A stretch of 34,979 nt of DNA from NCBI GenBank assembly GCA_010015675.1, contig ML977034.1, positions 196,569 through 231,547 on the forward strand. Reading direction: 5' to 3'. This stretch comes from Byssothecium circinans. Taxonomy: Eukaryota; Ascomycota; Dothideomycetes; Pleosporales; Massarinaceae. The notes under the pieces are model-generated. The model saw nothing but the letters and a program-made list of their open reading frames with translations. It made no database searches and was not told where the DNA came from. Below are positions 10,303-20,214 of this stretch, in pieces. The position numbers were made by a program, and so were the translations under genes. Numbering within the stretch: position 1 is the stretch's first letter; each line of letters begins with the position of its first letter.

Positions 10303-10952
10303 GGAGAGTGACTTAGTGGGGATGAGCACGGATGGCGTTAGGATGGTAAGGAAGGAGGGAGTCTAGCATTCATCGGCGCTTTGGCGTTTAGTGTGGGAAC
10401 TTCAGGAGATCGTGGTGGTGGGTGAAAAGTCAGGTGTGTTAGTTTCTCAGTCCGAAAGTCGGTGATCAGTGGTGGATAGATCGTTTGATATCGTTCAACA
10501 ATACGTTTCCTTCCACATCGAACATGACCTTGAATTGATTTGATGACGTGGCTAGGCTTTGCAAAAGTCTTTCTCTTCCAGCAGACAACGCGGGGCTTGG
10601 GTTTGGTACATCTCCTCTTATTGCTCTAGCCGATATTCCACTAAACGCATTTATAAATGTATCCAGGCAACCACAGCGCCGTTGGCAGTTCTGCAATCGT
10701 CGGTTACATACCGCCACGAAGTCCCATAGGCGCCAATTTGAAGGCTTGGACACACCGCTCCGGCACGTGCGTGGAGTAAGAGGACAGCGTTTGCAAAACA
10801 AATAAACGACGTATAACCCGCCAAAGGCCTTCACGCTGCTTCACCTCGTTCAATCTCCCTCACGTCACGACCTACATACACCTACAATATACCACACACC
10901 TCTCCATCTGCACCACTGTTTATGCCCCACACCTACCTCGCCTTCGCACAAC
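10303..10952. other. Intergenic region
   Basis: 650 bases between Ebp2 and the next gene. Open frames on both strands overlap here (10466-10834 minus, 10548-10805 plus) but neither shows a protein-like pattern or splice support. The last 100 bases before 10953 are C-rich and are likely the 5' leader of the next gene. Confidence 0.45.
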
Positions 10953-12029
10953 ATGGCGTCCACGCGCCCCAAGAAGGGTACTACAAACCCTCTCGATGAC
11001 GATCCAGCAGACCCTCCCGCCAATAAACCTACCGCTCCCACTCCCTCCCCCCCACCAACCCCCGTAACAGTAAAATACCTCCTCAACCTCCGCGACGACT
11101 TCACCTCCCCTTCCCTCCTTCCCCACACAATCTACTACCTAACCGTCACCACCCCCTCCACCGATTCCTGGCACTACCACGGCCCCGTCGCGACCTTCGC
11201 CGCGCTGATCCCCTACATCGAGCACGCCATCCACCAATCCGCCAGCAAAGCCGCCCTCACGAAATGGAAAGCCCTACTCCACCGCGACCGCACGCGCGCC
11301 TCGACCTGGCAGCAAAACGAATGGGGCCATTTCGTGCTTCCCGAACGCGGGCCAAGTATCACGGAGACAGGGATCACGCGGCTCGTTATCCCAGCCCAGG
11401 GGTTCCAGAAAGAAGAAGGTGTGGAGACGGTTCTCGAGGTCGTCAGGGAGGTTAACGAGGAGGTCGTTGAGGTGCTACCTGCGCCCGTGTACACGGTAAG
11501 TCACCACGGCCTTATACCCACGGACCTCCAAAGCATCCCAGGGAAACAATACCGGCTCTCCCTCGCCGCGAAATCAGGACTCTCTACACATACCCCCGCG
11601 CCCATGGCCACTACATCGTCGCTCCTGCGTCCCCTGGCTTCCTTCGTATCCACCGCTTCCGCGAAGGCCGCCGCGCGAGCGGCAATGCAGAGTCTCATGC
11701 GGGACCACGCCAGCGTGATGACGAGCGAGGACTGGGGCGGCCGCAGCTGGATTGAGAAATCGCGCGTGAAGAAGAAGAAGGCGACGGCCGGGATGGGGAA
11801 CTCTGCGTTGGGGGAGAAGAAGGGGGTGAAGAGGAAGTGGAGGGAGGAACCGCCGCCATCGAGTGCGTTGTTGATGGCGTTTTGTGTGTTGGGGAGATGG
11901 GAGGTTAGGGTTCGGTATGAAGACCCGCTTGCGGGGGCGGTAGAGAGGTTGGATGGGTTGGGTGCTGGGGAGGGGGTTTTGGGGGGGAAGAGGGGGAGGT
12001 GGAGGGTTGCTGGGGGGTTTGAGGTGTAG
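10953..12029 (+). CDS. Unrecognised fungal protein, up to 358 aa
   Basis: A long frame with strong G/C preference at third codon positions. The N-terminus is Pro/Thr-rich (about residues 10-38). A more globular part follows (about 40-185, including VKYLLNLRDDFTSPSLLPHT and GITRLVIPAQGF), and the C-terminal third is basic and Gly/Arg-rich. No domain is recognised. The gene model is uncertain: at 11496 a consensus donor (GTAAGT) follows PAPVYT, and beyond it a second frame also reads protein-like (for example HGHYIVAPASPGFLRIH near 11600-11670). The nearest acceptors give introns of 38 or 46 nt, shorter than other introns here. The single-exon reading is given because the frame stays open to 12029 with good codon use. 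It converges on the rhamnosidase gene. Confidence 0.55.
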   Translation: MASTRPKKGTTNPLDDDPADPPANKPTAPTPSPPPTPVTVKYLLNLRDDFTSPSLLPHTIYYLTVTTPSTDSWHYHGPVATFAALIPYIEHAIHQSASKAALTKWKALLHRDRTRASTWQQNEWGHFVLPERGPSITETGITRLVIPAQGFQKEEGVETVLEVVREVNEEVVEVLPAPVYTVSHHGLIPTDLQSIPGKQYRLSLAAKSGLSTHTPAPMATTSSLLRPLASFVSTASAKAAARAAMQSLMRDHASVMTSEDWGGRSWIEKSRVKKKKATAGMGNSALGEKKGVKRKWREEPPPSSALLMAFCVLGRWEVRVRYEDPLAGAVERLDGLGAGEGVLGGKRGRWRVAGGFEV

Positions 12030-12299
12030 GCCTGCCTTGTAATTGTCTTGAATGGACATGGGTATGATTGCTACGTCTCTAATTCGGTTTGGATATAGCA
12101 GATGCGTGAAGGGGAGTAATAGGTGGTAGGTATGTGGGACAGAGGATTGAGGAATTGGACATGGGCGAAGTAGGTTGCGAGGAGAGTCCAAGTGGAAAGG
12201 CCGGAGGCCACGAACGATTGAATGCAAACAACCTCCTTTGCAAAACAAACCAAAGACCTCTCATTACAAATTTTACACTAGCTATCCATCATACGTCCA

Positions 12300-14921
12300 T
12301 CACGCCGGTATCTTATACCCCTCAACACTAAAAGCCTTCGTCCCACTCCCAATAACCTCCACGTCCTCCTTCCCAGGAAGTTTGACCTCAGCCCTACTAT
12401 TCGGCGGCACACTCACCTCCAACTTGAACCCTGCATCATCCACCGTCCAACTCGAATTAACCACTCCATACGGACTACGATAGCTCGCCCTAGCCCACGT
12501 AATATCACCCCCGGGCTCAGGAGCGACCCTCACAGTCTTCCATCCGGGCTCCCCAATCGCCAACCCGCCAACTTTCTGGTGAATCCAGTCCGCCACACTA
12601 CCAAAAGCGTAGTGGTTGAAACTAGTCATCTCACCCGGATTAACACTCCCGTTGGGCAGGAGACTATCCCAGCGTTCCCACGTCGTGGTCCCGTTCATCG
12701 CGACTTGGTACAGCCAGGACGGGACCGTGGTTTGTAGGAGCATCTTGTAGAAGTCGGATGTGGCGTTGATGCCCGAGAGGGCGAATCCGAGTTGTTGGGT
12801 TCCTGCAAACCCGGTGCCAACGAGGTACGTGTTGTTTGCGATTACGGAGCGCAGTGTAGATGCAGCTTGGGCGCGGGCGGTAGTGTCGGTGTAGATGTCG
12901 AAATGGAGAGCGAGGGCGAGTGCGGTCTGGGTCACGTTTGCAATGATGTCGTAGGGGTCGATCCAAGCGGCCTGGAATGCTTTGACGAGATCGGCTCGCT
13001 GGGTGGCGTATTGCTGTGACAGGTCGGACTTTCCAAGCACGGAGCTTAGATTGGATAATAGACGCGTCATCTGGATGAGGTAAGCATCCGACACGAGATG
13101 TTTGTGCGTCGTAGCATCAGCGGGCTTTTCGGGGGGTGCTTTGGGGTCGAGCCAGTCGGCGAATTGGAACGTCGAGCGATCCCAAAGTCCAGCTTCGTTT
13201 CGGGGGATCCCTTTGTCGATCCAAGCTTGGGCGGCGGGATACTGTTCCTCGAGCATTATCTTGTCACCTGTGGTCTGGTAAAGCGCATATGGATTGCCGA
13301 CGATGACATCGCCCCAGATGGATGTAGGACGTCGGACGCGATCACGTTCGTCGTCGTCAATGTCGTCGCTGGGAACGTAGTATGGTGTAACAAAATAGTC
13401 GCTGCGGAAAGTTTCGGATGATGCATCTTTCAGCCAACTGCGCCAGAAACCGGAGGAGTCGTAGAGATAGTTGGAGGTGGGCATGAAAGCGTGAGCATCG
13501 CCCGACCAGCCCAGACGCTCATCGCGCTGGGGACAGTCGGTCGGAACGCCGAGGAAGTTTCCTTTCATACTCCAAACGACATTCTCGTGGAATCTGTTGA
13601 GAAGCTGGTGCGATGATTCAAAGTATCCCGTGCGTTCCATATCGCTATGCACTACAATAGCCTTGATAGAGTCGCTATTCAGTGCAGTCTGGTTCGGCCA
13701 TCCAGTTACCTGGACGTAGCGGAATCCGTGGTACGTGAAAGAGGGTTCCCAGGTTTGGGTGCCGTTGCCAGCTAGAATGAGAGTATCTGTTGCTTTTGCG
13801 GATCGGAGTGGTCGTGTTGCGACTTCGCCGTTTTCCATGACTTCTGTATGGACAAGAGTGATTCTTGTGCCAGCAGGCCCGCTGACTGTGAGTCTCAACC
13901 ATCCGACTAAATTCTGGCCAAAGTCGATCACTGTCTTTCCTGAATTGGATAAGAAGATTTCTTTCGGCGTGATCTCTTCAATCTTTCTGATTGGCGCGCC
14001 GTCTAGAGGGACGAGCGCTCCAGTTGAGATAGACAGTTCTTTTACACCTAACCAATTTCCATCGTCGAGTCCAGGGGAAGACCAGCCCTTGATCTCTTGA
14101 GTGGTATTGTATACTTCTCCATCGTAGAGATCTGACGTGATGATCGGGCCAGTGTTTGCGCGCCAGCTGAGATCGCTCTTGATGGTTTGCTTATTACCGT
14201 CGGTGGAAGTGACAACAAGCAAGCCCTGGAATCCGATGGTATCCCCATAAAGGTTTCGCTTATTCCGTGCAAAGCCAAATCTTCCAGCATACCAACCCTC
14301 GCCAACTGTGACGCCGAGAGCATTCTCGCCACTCTTGATAAGTTCAGTGACGTCGTAGGTATCGTACACGTGTCGATAGTTGTAAGCCTGGTATCCTGGA
14401 GCGAGCACGTGGTCGCCGACGCGATTGCCGTTGAGTTCAGCAACATAGAGTCCGAAGGCGGTGATGTAAAGGCGAGCTGAAGCGATGGTAGAGTTGACGC
14501 CAAACGCCTTCCTGAAAAGGATCGGTCGGTGCGGTGCGTTCACTTCAGTGGCTCTGTCCGCTGCGATAGGTACCGCGCCAGCCCAGTCATCAGTATTCAA
14601 CAATCCCGTCTCCACCGAGAAAGATTCTGACCAGTCTGCTGATGGTTGACCGCTTTTTCCATGAGCTCGCGCCCTTACACTTGCGGATTCCGCGCTTTGT
14701 AGAGGCTCGTCTGGCCATGGTACAAGGATGGAATCGGATGAATTGACGTTAAAAACGTTGGGTACGCCATCAGAGCCTCGAGTGATCTCAAGATCGTAGG
14801 CTGTTTGTTCCCAATGGACTGCTGTGCCTTCAAACCTCCATGAGATGCGAGGCTTGGTTTCGGCGATGCCGAAGGCTGGTCGATGATGTTCAAAAGAAAG
14901 ATGTGATATCGAAACCGCCAT
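12300..14921 (-). CDS. GH78 alpha-L-rhamnosidase, intracellular type, 873 aa
   Basis: One uninterrupted minus-strand frame of 873 aa. The architecture fits family GH78: an N-terminal beta-sandwich (residues about 1-120, starting ISHLSFEHHRPAFGI), a carbohydrate-binding-like domain with AFGLYVAELNGNRVGDHVLAPG near 150-175 and VGEGWYAGRFGF, then the (alpha/alpha)6 catalytic domain. Catalytic-region motifs are plain: DCPQRDERLGWSGDA at 462-476, where acidic residues bind substrate and serve as acid, TTWERWDSLLPNG near 745, and MTSFNHYAFGSVADW shortly after. A beta-sandwich ends the protein. The enzyme releases terminal L-rhamnose from flavonoid glycosides or pectic side chains. There is no signal peptide: the N-terminus is MAVSISHLSFEHH, so an intracellular or non-classically released enzyme acting on imported rhamnosides is likely. 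Several NxS/T sites exist but would not be used inside the cell. Confidence 0.93.
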   Translation of the reverse strand: MAVSISHLSFEHHRPAFGIAETKPRISWRFEGTAVHWEQTAYDLEITRGSDGVPNVFNVNSSDSILVPWPDEPLQSAESASVRARAHGKSGQPSADWSESFSVETGLLNTDDWAGAVPIAADRATEVNAPHRPILFRKAFGVNSTIASARLYITAFGLYVAELNGNRVGDHVLAPGYQAYNYRHVYDTYDVTELIKSGENALGVTVGEGWYAGRFGFARNKRNLYGDTIGFQGLLVVTSTDGNKQTIKSDLSWRANTGPIITSDLYDGEVYNTTQEIKGWSSPGLDDGNWLGVKELSISTGALVPLDGAPIRKIEEITPKEIFLSNSGKTVIDFGQNLVGWLRLTVSGPAGTRITLVHTEVMENGEVATRPLRSAKATDTLILAGNGTQTWEPSFTYHGFRYVQVTGWPNQTALNSDSIKAIVVHSDMERTGYFESSHQLLNRFHENVVWSMKGNFLGVPTDCPQRDERLGWSGDAHAFMPTSNYLYDSSGFWRSWLKDASSETFRSDYFVTPYYVPSDDIDDDERDRVRRPTSIWGDVIVGNPYALYQTTGDKIMLEEQYPAAQAWIDKGIPRNEAGLWDRSTFQFADWLDPKAPPEKPADATTHKHLVSDAYLIQMTRLLSNLSSVLGKSDLSQQYATQRADLVKAFQAAWIDPYDIIANVTQTALALALHFDIYTDTTARAQAASTLRSVIANNTYLVGTGFAGTQQLGFALSGINATSDFYKMLLQTTVPSWLYQVAMNGTTTWERWDSLLPNGSVNPGEMTSFNHYAFGSVADWIHQKVGGLAIGEPGWKTVRVAPEPGGDITWARASYRSPYGVVNSSWTVDDAGFKLEVSVPPNSRAEVKLPGKEDVEVIGSGTKAFSVEGYKIPA

Positions 14922-15740
14922 TAGTATGCGTTTGACATCCGTATAGGCTCAAGTGAAGCAACAGAGCAATGGAGCTTGCGTTTCCTGCTAGCAATTACGC
15001 AACATCTATATAGCCGGTTGTTAGCGATGAGGTAATTCTGCACAACGCGATCGGCTGATCATTGCTGCGAGGTGATTCGGTTGAATGTCTTCCGCAAAGA
15101 TGGCATTCATGTGCCACTCGTCGCGGCAATCATTTCTTGCTCAAGGAAAGAGGTGGCATGCAGTATGGCTCTGCATTGTTTGCGGGGAACGCTGCCCAGA
15201 GGGGCTGTGATCGGCCTGGCATCGCTTGGCAGACACGGCGACAGTGTCTGAGTGAGCGATGATTGTGAACATTATTCCAAAGTTCGCGTGCTTGAAGTCC
15301 GCTCTCTGATACGGGATGCGAGGTGACGGAGAACCAACTCCGCAATGTGCGCGCGACGTTGCCCAGACGTAATTTAGCGGCTTGTGTTAGACGGGGAAGC
15401 GGTTAGCGTTCCCCTCCCATCTCAACGGCGCCCACTACACCGAACCGGCCAGTCATGGCAAATCCTACCGCAACGCCTACAAGGGACAGTCGAGGTTTTG
15501 TCCTACTCTAGGCCCTCCTTATGCACAGCCCCCATCGGGCCTCCAACCAATTGCCGTCAGAAGTCTTTGCGACTGCGCATCTCATTGAAGATATCTTCAG
15601 GCCAAAAAGATGTATTTGCACAATTTACGGCTGGCATATAAAACCCGCTCTGCTCGGACGACCCGGATACTCCCCAGAAATAAGGACTTGATCCTCTATA
15701 ATGGCACATGACAACAGCCGCGCGTCCACCCCAATTTCAT
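14922..15740. other. Upstream region of the rhamnosidase gene
   Basis: About 800 bases without a convincing gene. It should hold the rhamnosidase promoter. A TATAAA-like box on the plus strand near 15640 precedes a short frame from 15701, but that frame ends after about 30 codons and has no homology I recognise. Confidence 0.4.
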
Positions 15741-15741
15741 C

Positions 15742-16460
15742 TCACCTACAACACCGCGTCCTACCAAGGTCTTCTAAGAGAACCTGGGCTTTATGAAATA
15801 CGTGACTTCTGTCCAGATCTTTACAGATCATATCCTGGACCCCATGCTCGCTTTCCCGATTGTCGACCGGATTCTCCACAGCAAGCCCGATCGCGGGTTC
15901 TCGTGCAATGCTCTTGGAGGCTTTGGACACCATAAATCCGGGCGTGCTATATACAGCCGAGGTCTACCACGAGAGACCACGTCCCAAGACAGTAAGTTCC
16001 CGCGTACCTCAAAGAAGCAGCGGACGTCTTGCTCGAGCTGCTGTTCTGTCCAAGTGTGCGATGAAGTTCCGACCTTGACTACGATGGACTTTAGCGATGA
16101 AAGCATGGCGCGAATAGCTTCCTTAGACGACAAGGGGTGATTGTTCTTGATGCTGGCAGTGGTTGGCCCTTCTTCAGCGACTTCAAGGTCTCGACCGTGG
16201 AGAGTGAGTTGCCCACCGTAGATGATCAAGTCCAGTCAGCCCCTTGAAGGGAGGATCGCCTGCGCTTCTTTGGATGGGCTGGCCCACGAACAGATAACTT
16301 CGCTGGCCCCATTTGTACCCTCGTTGGCGACAACGACGCTGCTGACCGACGCTCCTGCTTCAAATACAGTTCGTATGCTCCTCCTTGCATATTCATAGCT
16401 CTCATATATAATATCAACATAACAAAGTCTGTTCAGCTCTACCTCGTCAGCCGCCGTCAA
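15742..16460 (-). pseudogene. Decayed unidentified gene
   Basis: The minus strand from 16460 reads protein-like: ELNRLCYVDIIYESYEYARR, VVVANEGTNGASEVICSWA, then past an in-frame TGA near 16232, LIIYGGQLTLHGRDLEVAEE and VVKVGTSSHTWTEQQLEQDV. Around 16000 the signal shifts frame to SKSIAREPAIGLAVENPVDN, which ends at 15742. The TGA could be a C-to-T change of CGA. The shift near 16000 could be a poorly defined intron (a GTACGC donor and TATATAG acceptor exist, but the phase does not close) or an indel. No start ATG is seen: the frame opens with TTG after a C-rich run. The family is not recognised. It is probably a recently broken gene, though a sequencing error at the TGA cannot be excluded. 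Confidence 0.5.
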
Positions 16461-17166
16461 AGGGGGGAAAGGTAGCGGTTATGTGGTGATGCGGAACCTA
16501 GCTCGTGATCAGTGCAATGGCATGAAATTAAACAAGGAGCTCAACTGTGCTTTCCAGTTAATTTGCGTAATCTAGAGGCGCGACGTAAGAGTTTGTATGT
16601 CGAATCGGTGTGAATACGTGAAGACATGGTTTGAGGCTATACGTTTTCAGACCTGGTGGCTAAGTCTGCTACTTCCTCGCAGAGCCCAGAAATCAGCAGA
16701 GTTAACTCTACTAAGTGTGTAAAGAGACCATTTACCCTTATTCCGCCTCAACTTACGTCTTCTCTTCATCATCTTTCCCACATCCCCACCCCTATAATGC
16801 TTTCATACGACGTATTCAAATTTATGAACTCCGCACCTCTAAGAACTACAAGTCTCCTGCTGCGAGTCATATATGCTTTCCGAATCATGCCAAGTCAACA
16901 TATCTCTTTCGCAACCAACGTTCCCCGAATTCTTGCCCCTCTGATATGACAGATTGAGAAAAAGGTCAAGCACCAAGGGAAACATATACAAAAAACCCAG
17001 CAGCACTCATTAACATTATTCATTCTCTCCCTCTCAAAACTAAAAGGCCCAAACAACCCAGCAATACACGCACGCTCACCCATTCATACGATACGATGCA
17101 ACACCGCCCAAGCCCACCACCAATCACAACCCCATCCCCCCACACCTTCCACACACGCACGGCACC
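16461..17166. other. Intergenic region
   Basis: About 700 bases, AT-richer near 16560-16640 and 16940-17040. A C-rich stretch near 17095-17166 lies downstream of the WD40 gene and is probably its 3' UTR. Open frames here are not protein-like. Confidence 0.45.
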
Positions 17167-20100
17167 CTACCTCTCCCCCAACTTCAACGAACTAGACCCT
17201 GAATCACTCACCACGCTAATCCTACTCCTCTTCTTCTCGGGACTAACACTCCGCGCCATACTCGCCACACTCCTCCTCGGCGTAACATTCCCAGCCCCGC
17301 CGCCCTCAAACTGCCCACCCGAAAACCCAAGGTCCCGCTGCCATGACATAATCCTCTCATTTGGTGGCTGCGTACTCGTACTATCCCTTCTCACCCTTGG
17401 TGCGCTTTTCGAGATAATACTCCCCGATCTGCCCAAACCCCCCATCTTCGACCCCGTGCCTGTACGTTTGGAGAAGACGGACGCCGTGTCGGACTTATCC
17501 GTCGCGAGGCGCATGCGTTTGGCAAAGGCGCAGTCTTGGCGGAAGACCTTGATGCTACCCGTGTAATCGGCCGTTACGACGATGTTGCCGTCCGTGTGGG
17601 CGGAGCGTGCGATGTAGGCGGGGCTTTCGGCAACTTTGGTGAAGGTGGATTCTGCTGGCGTGGGTAGTGCTGAGCCGCCCCCGCTCGCGCTGCCGTCGGT
17701 GGGGGGTTGGGAGCCTCCATGTACTGATTGTTCGCGCGAGATGAGAGTGACGGGTGGGGGATTGCAGAGATCGAAGATGGGGTCTTCGGAGGCGGAGAGG
17801 AGTTGGCGTGTTTTCACGGGAGCAATGACGGCGCACGTAGTGATTGAGCTATGTGCTTCGAACATTTCGACGGGGCGTTGGTTCTTCTTTTCGCCTTCGG
17901 GAGTCGATGTCGACCAGATGTATGCTTTGCGGTCCTCAGACCCGCAAATGATGTGTTCTGTGTCGTCGGTGAAAGTGGCGCGGATCTGGCTGCATGCATT
18001 CTCGTGCGCTCTGAATTTCATCTCTAGGCTGTTGTCTCGCAGGCTGTAGACGCGGACTCTTGAGTCGTTACTTGTGACAAGGATCTTGACATCACCTTTA
18101 TCTCTGCCCGTCGACCATGTCTTCGTTTGTATGCCGGTGATTTTACTACCTTTAGCGTTTTGCCCGCGAGTAGACTTGACGTGGATCTGTGACTGGAACT
18201 TGAGTCCTTCGGTTTCATAGAACATGCACAGACCACCGAGAGTACCAGCTATACAGGCCTTTCCGTCCGGCGTGAAGGCAACTGACGTGATCATATCATT
18301 GACCTGCGTCCAGTATGCGACCGATTTATCGGGTATACTCCATAACCGTAGCTTCGCATCTAGTGAGCCTGCAAGGAAGAATCGATCGTCCTGTGGATGA
18401 AACTGTATCGAAGGAACAAAGTCGGAGTGCTTGAATGTGCATAAATTTTCGTTTCGGCTCAAATGCCATAGTCGAACCGTTTTGTCCATCGAAGACGACA
18501 GCAAGAAGTCGTTCTACGTTATCAGCAAAAGCACCTACCCTCCATAAAAACCAACAGGCGAAGAACAGTGAACATACCTTACTCCAACTGAGGTCTAATA
18601 TAGTAGAGGTATGCCCCACATACTCCCTAACAGGTTTCTGCTGGAAGACTGGTGCACTGAGGTGCATGCTCCCGCCTCCGGACGCTTTTTTCTCCGCCTC
18701 CACCAACTCATGCGCCCGTCTCTCTTCGGCTGTTGAAAGCACCGCCCAAACTCTCACCACCTTATCCTGCCCGCCAGCCGCCAAAAATTTCCCATCCTTA
18801 CTAAACTCCACCACCCAAATTGGATTATGGCTAGCTGCTGTGCCAGACTGCGGCGACGGATTTGCACCCTCACCCTTCGCACACCTAGACTTCAACTCCT
18901 GCGCTAGAAACAAATGATCAAACTCCTTTTCCTTCTTGTACTTAGTACGCACTTTGATATAGGCAGGCGGTTGCGGGTATTTCGGGTTGAAGCCTAGATT
19001 GTCGACGTTGTGGGTAAAGAGTTGGGCGTTCATGCCTTCAGGACGGTGGTCGTAGTCGCCGGCTTCCGAGCTATTATGATCTTGAGAGCCGTCGAGAGGG
19101 AACTTCTTCTTATTGCCGCCGCCAATGATGCGACTTAGAAATGAGACACCTTTTCTGGGATTGCCGCGAGTCAGCGTCGCCTAAATGTTGCACTGCCCAC
19201 CTTGTAGAATCGCTTCCTGCGAGGCTATCCTCCAAACAGTAATCGAGAGCGTACGACATGATTTGGTGGTCCGTACATATAGCAGCCAGTCACGCTGAGT
19301 GATGTAATGAGCGTTCTTTTCCCCTTTGGGGATCTCGAATGGAGCAGGACGGCCTCGCAAGCAGTGCCGTATAAGGAAGTGGCACATCATCCAGCAAGCA
19401 CCAAGCCTCAAATGACGGCGGAAACGAAAACGTAATATCTAAGAAGAAAAATCGTTCAAACTCACTTCTTGTCCGCCTTGTAAGCACCACCGTTGATCTC
19501 CCGCACCGCATCGCCCTTCGTATCCACGTTCGTATCATTTGGCGATGCGGGCGCTTGACCGGTATTCTCGGCAGTCTGCGTTTTGTAGCGTTGTAGGTTC
19601 GACGTGTTCGTTCGCTTCAGAATGTGCTGGTCCAGATTTCCGTTAGCTTCTATTTTTAACGAACCATGCGCTTTCTCCCATGCTATTCTACACCTATACA
19701 CGCTTCTCTCCTTGCGCATGGAGACGCGGAAAGCGAATACGACAAACTCGCATACGACAATCGTAGCACCAGTCGTACACCGCATCCCCCTCTTCTCAAA
19801 GGAGACATGAAACATACCTGCGAAAGCGGATCAATGGGCGCCCCCTCATTCTCATTCTCATTCTCTTCCCCGCTCTTCCTCTTCTCCCCACCACCGCCAC
19901 CACCATTCACAGCACCGGCCTCATTCATCTCCTTATTCCCCACGGGATTCTTCAGCTTAGTGATAAGCTTCGCATTCGAATTCACATTTGGCGGTACTGC
20001 CGTATTATTTCGTCAGCATTAATCCCAATGCCAGTTATCTACCTCCCCTCTTTCTGTGTGTGATGGGTAGTTGTGTATAATAAGACATACCCGCACCCTC

Positions 20101-20214
20101 CTTACCACCATCGCGCTTCCCCGCACCACTCGTAGTATCCTGACCCTCTACCGACTTGGCTTGCTGTTGCACGTCCATAACCCTGATTCTAGGAAGCAGT
20201 GATCCATCCGCCAT
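17167..20214 (-). CDS. WDR44-like WD40-repeat protein, 795 aa, five exons
   Basis: Minus-strand exons 20214-20091, 19996-19818, 19626-19466, 19154-18578 and 18513-17167; introns of 94, 191, 311 and 64 nt. All obey GT-AG, phases close, and the total is 2388 nt (795 aa). Exon joins restore smooth sequence such as GAPIDPLSQ-HILKRTNTSN and ADKK-KGVSFLSRIIGGG. The intron ending at 19627 has a perfect CTAAC 17 nt before its acceptor. WD40 repeats run from about residue 265 (NPIWVVEFSKDGKFLAAGGQ) through SSSMDKTVRLWHL and ICGSEDRKAYIW to about 590. The tail is Ser/Arg-rich and probably disordered. The linker LSRIIGGGNKKK plus the spacing of repeats resembles fungal relatives of WDR44/Rabphilin-11, which binds Rab11 in recycling traffic; function here is inferred. 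Unspliced, only the last two exons show as frames. Confidence 0.85.

Noticed and set aside
10466..10834. 122-codon minus-strand frame between Ebp2 and the 10953 gene
   Set aside because: A plus-strand frame covers the same bases equally well and neither shows conserved patterns or splice sites.
11574..12248. 224-codon minus-strand frame
   Set aside because: Pro/Arg/Leu-rich low-complexity composition, antisense to the GC-rich frame at 10953-12029; typical shadow.
15793..16140. 115-codon plus-strand frame over the 15.7-16.5 kb relic
   Set aside because: Locally plausible, but the minus strand gives longer and more consistent protein-like sequence through 16460, so the minus relic was preferred.
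17096..17566. 156-codon plus-strand frame with a Pro-rich start and hydrophobic segments
   Set aside because: It lies antisense over the C-terminal exon of the WD40 gene, whose reading is supported by splice closure and repeats; a shadow frame.
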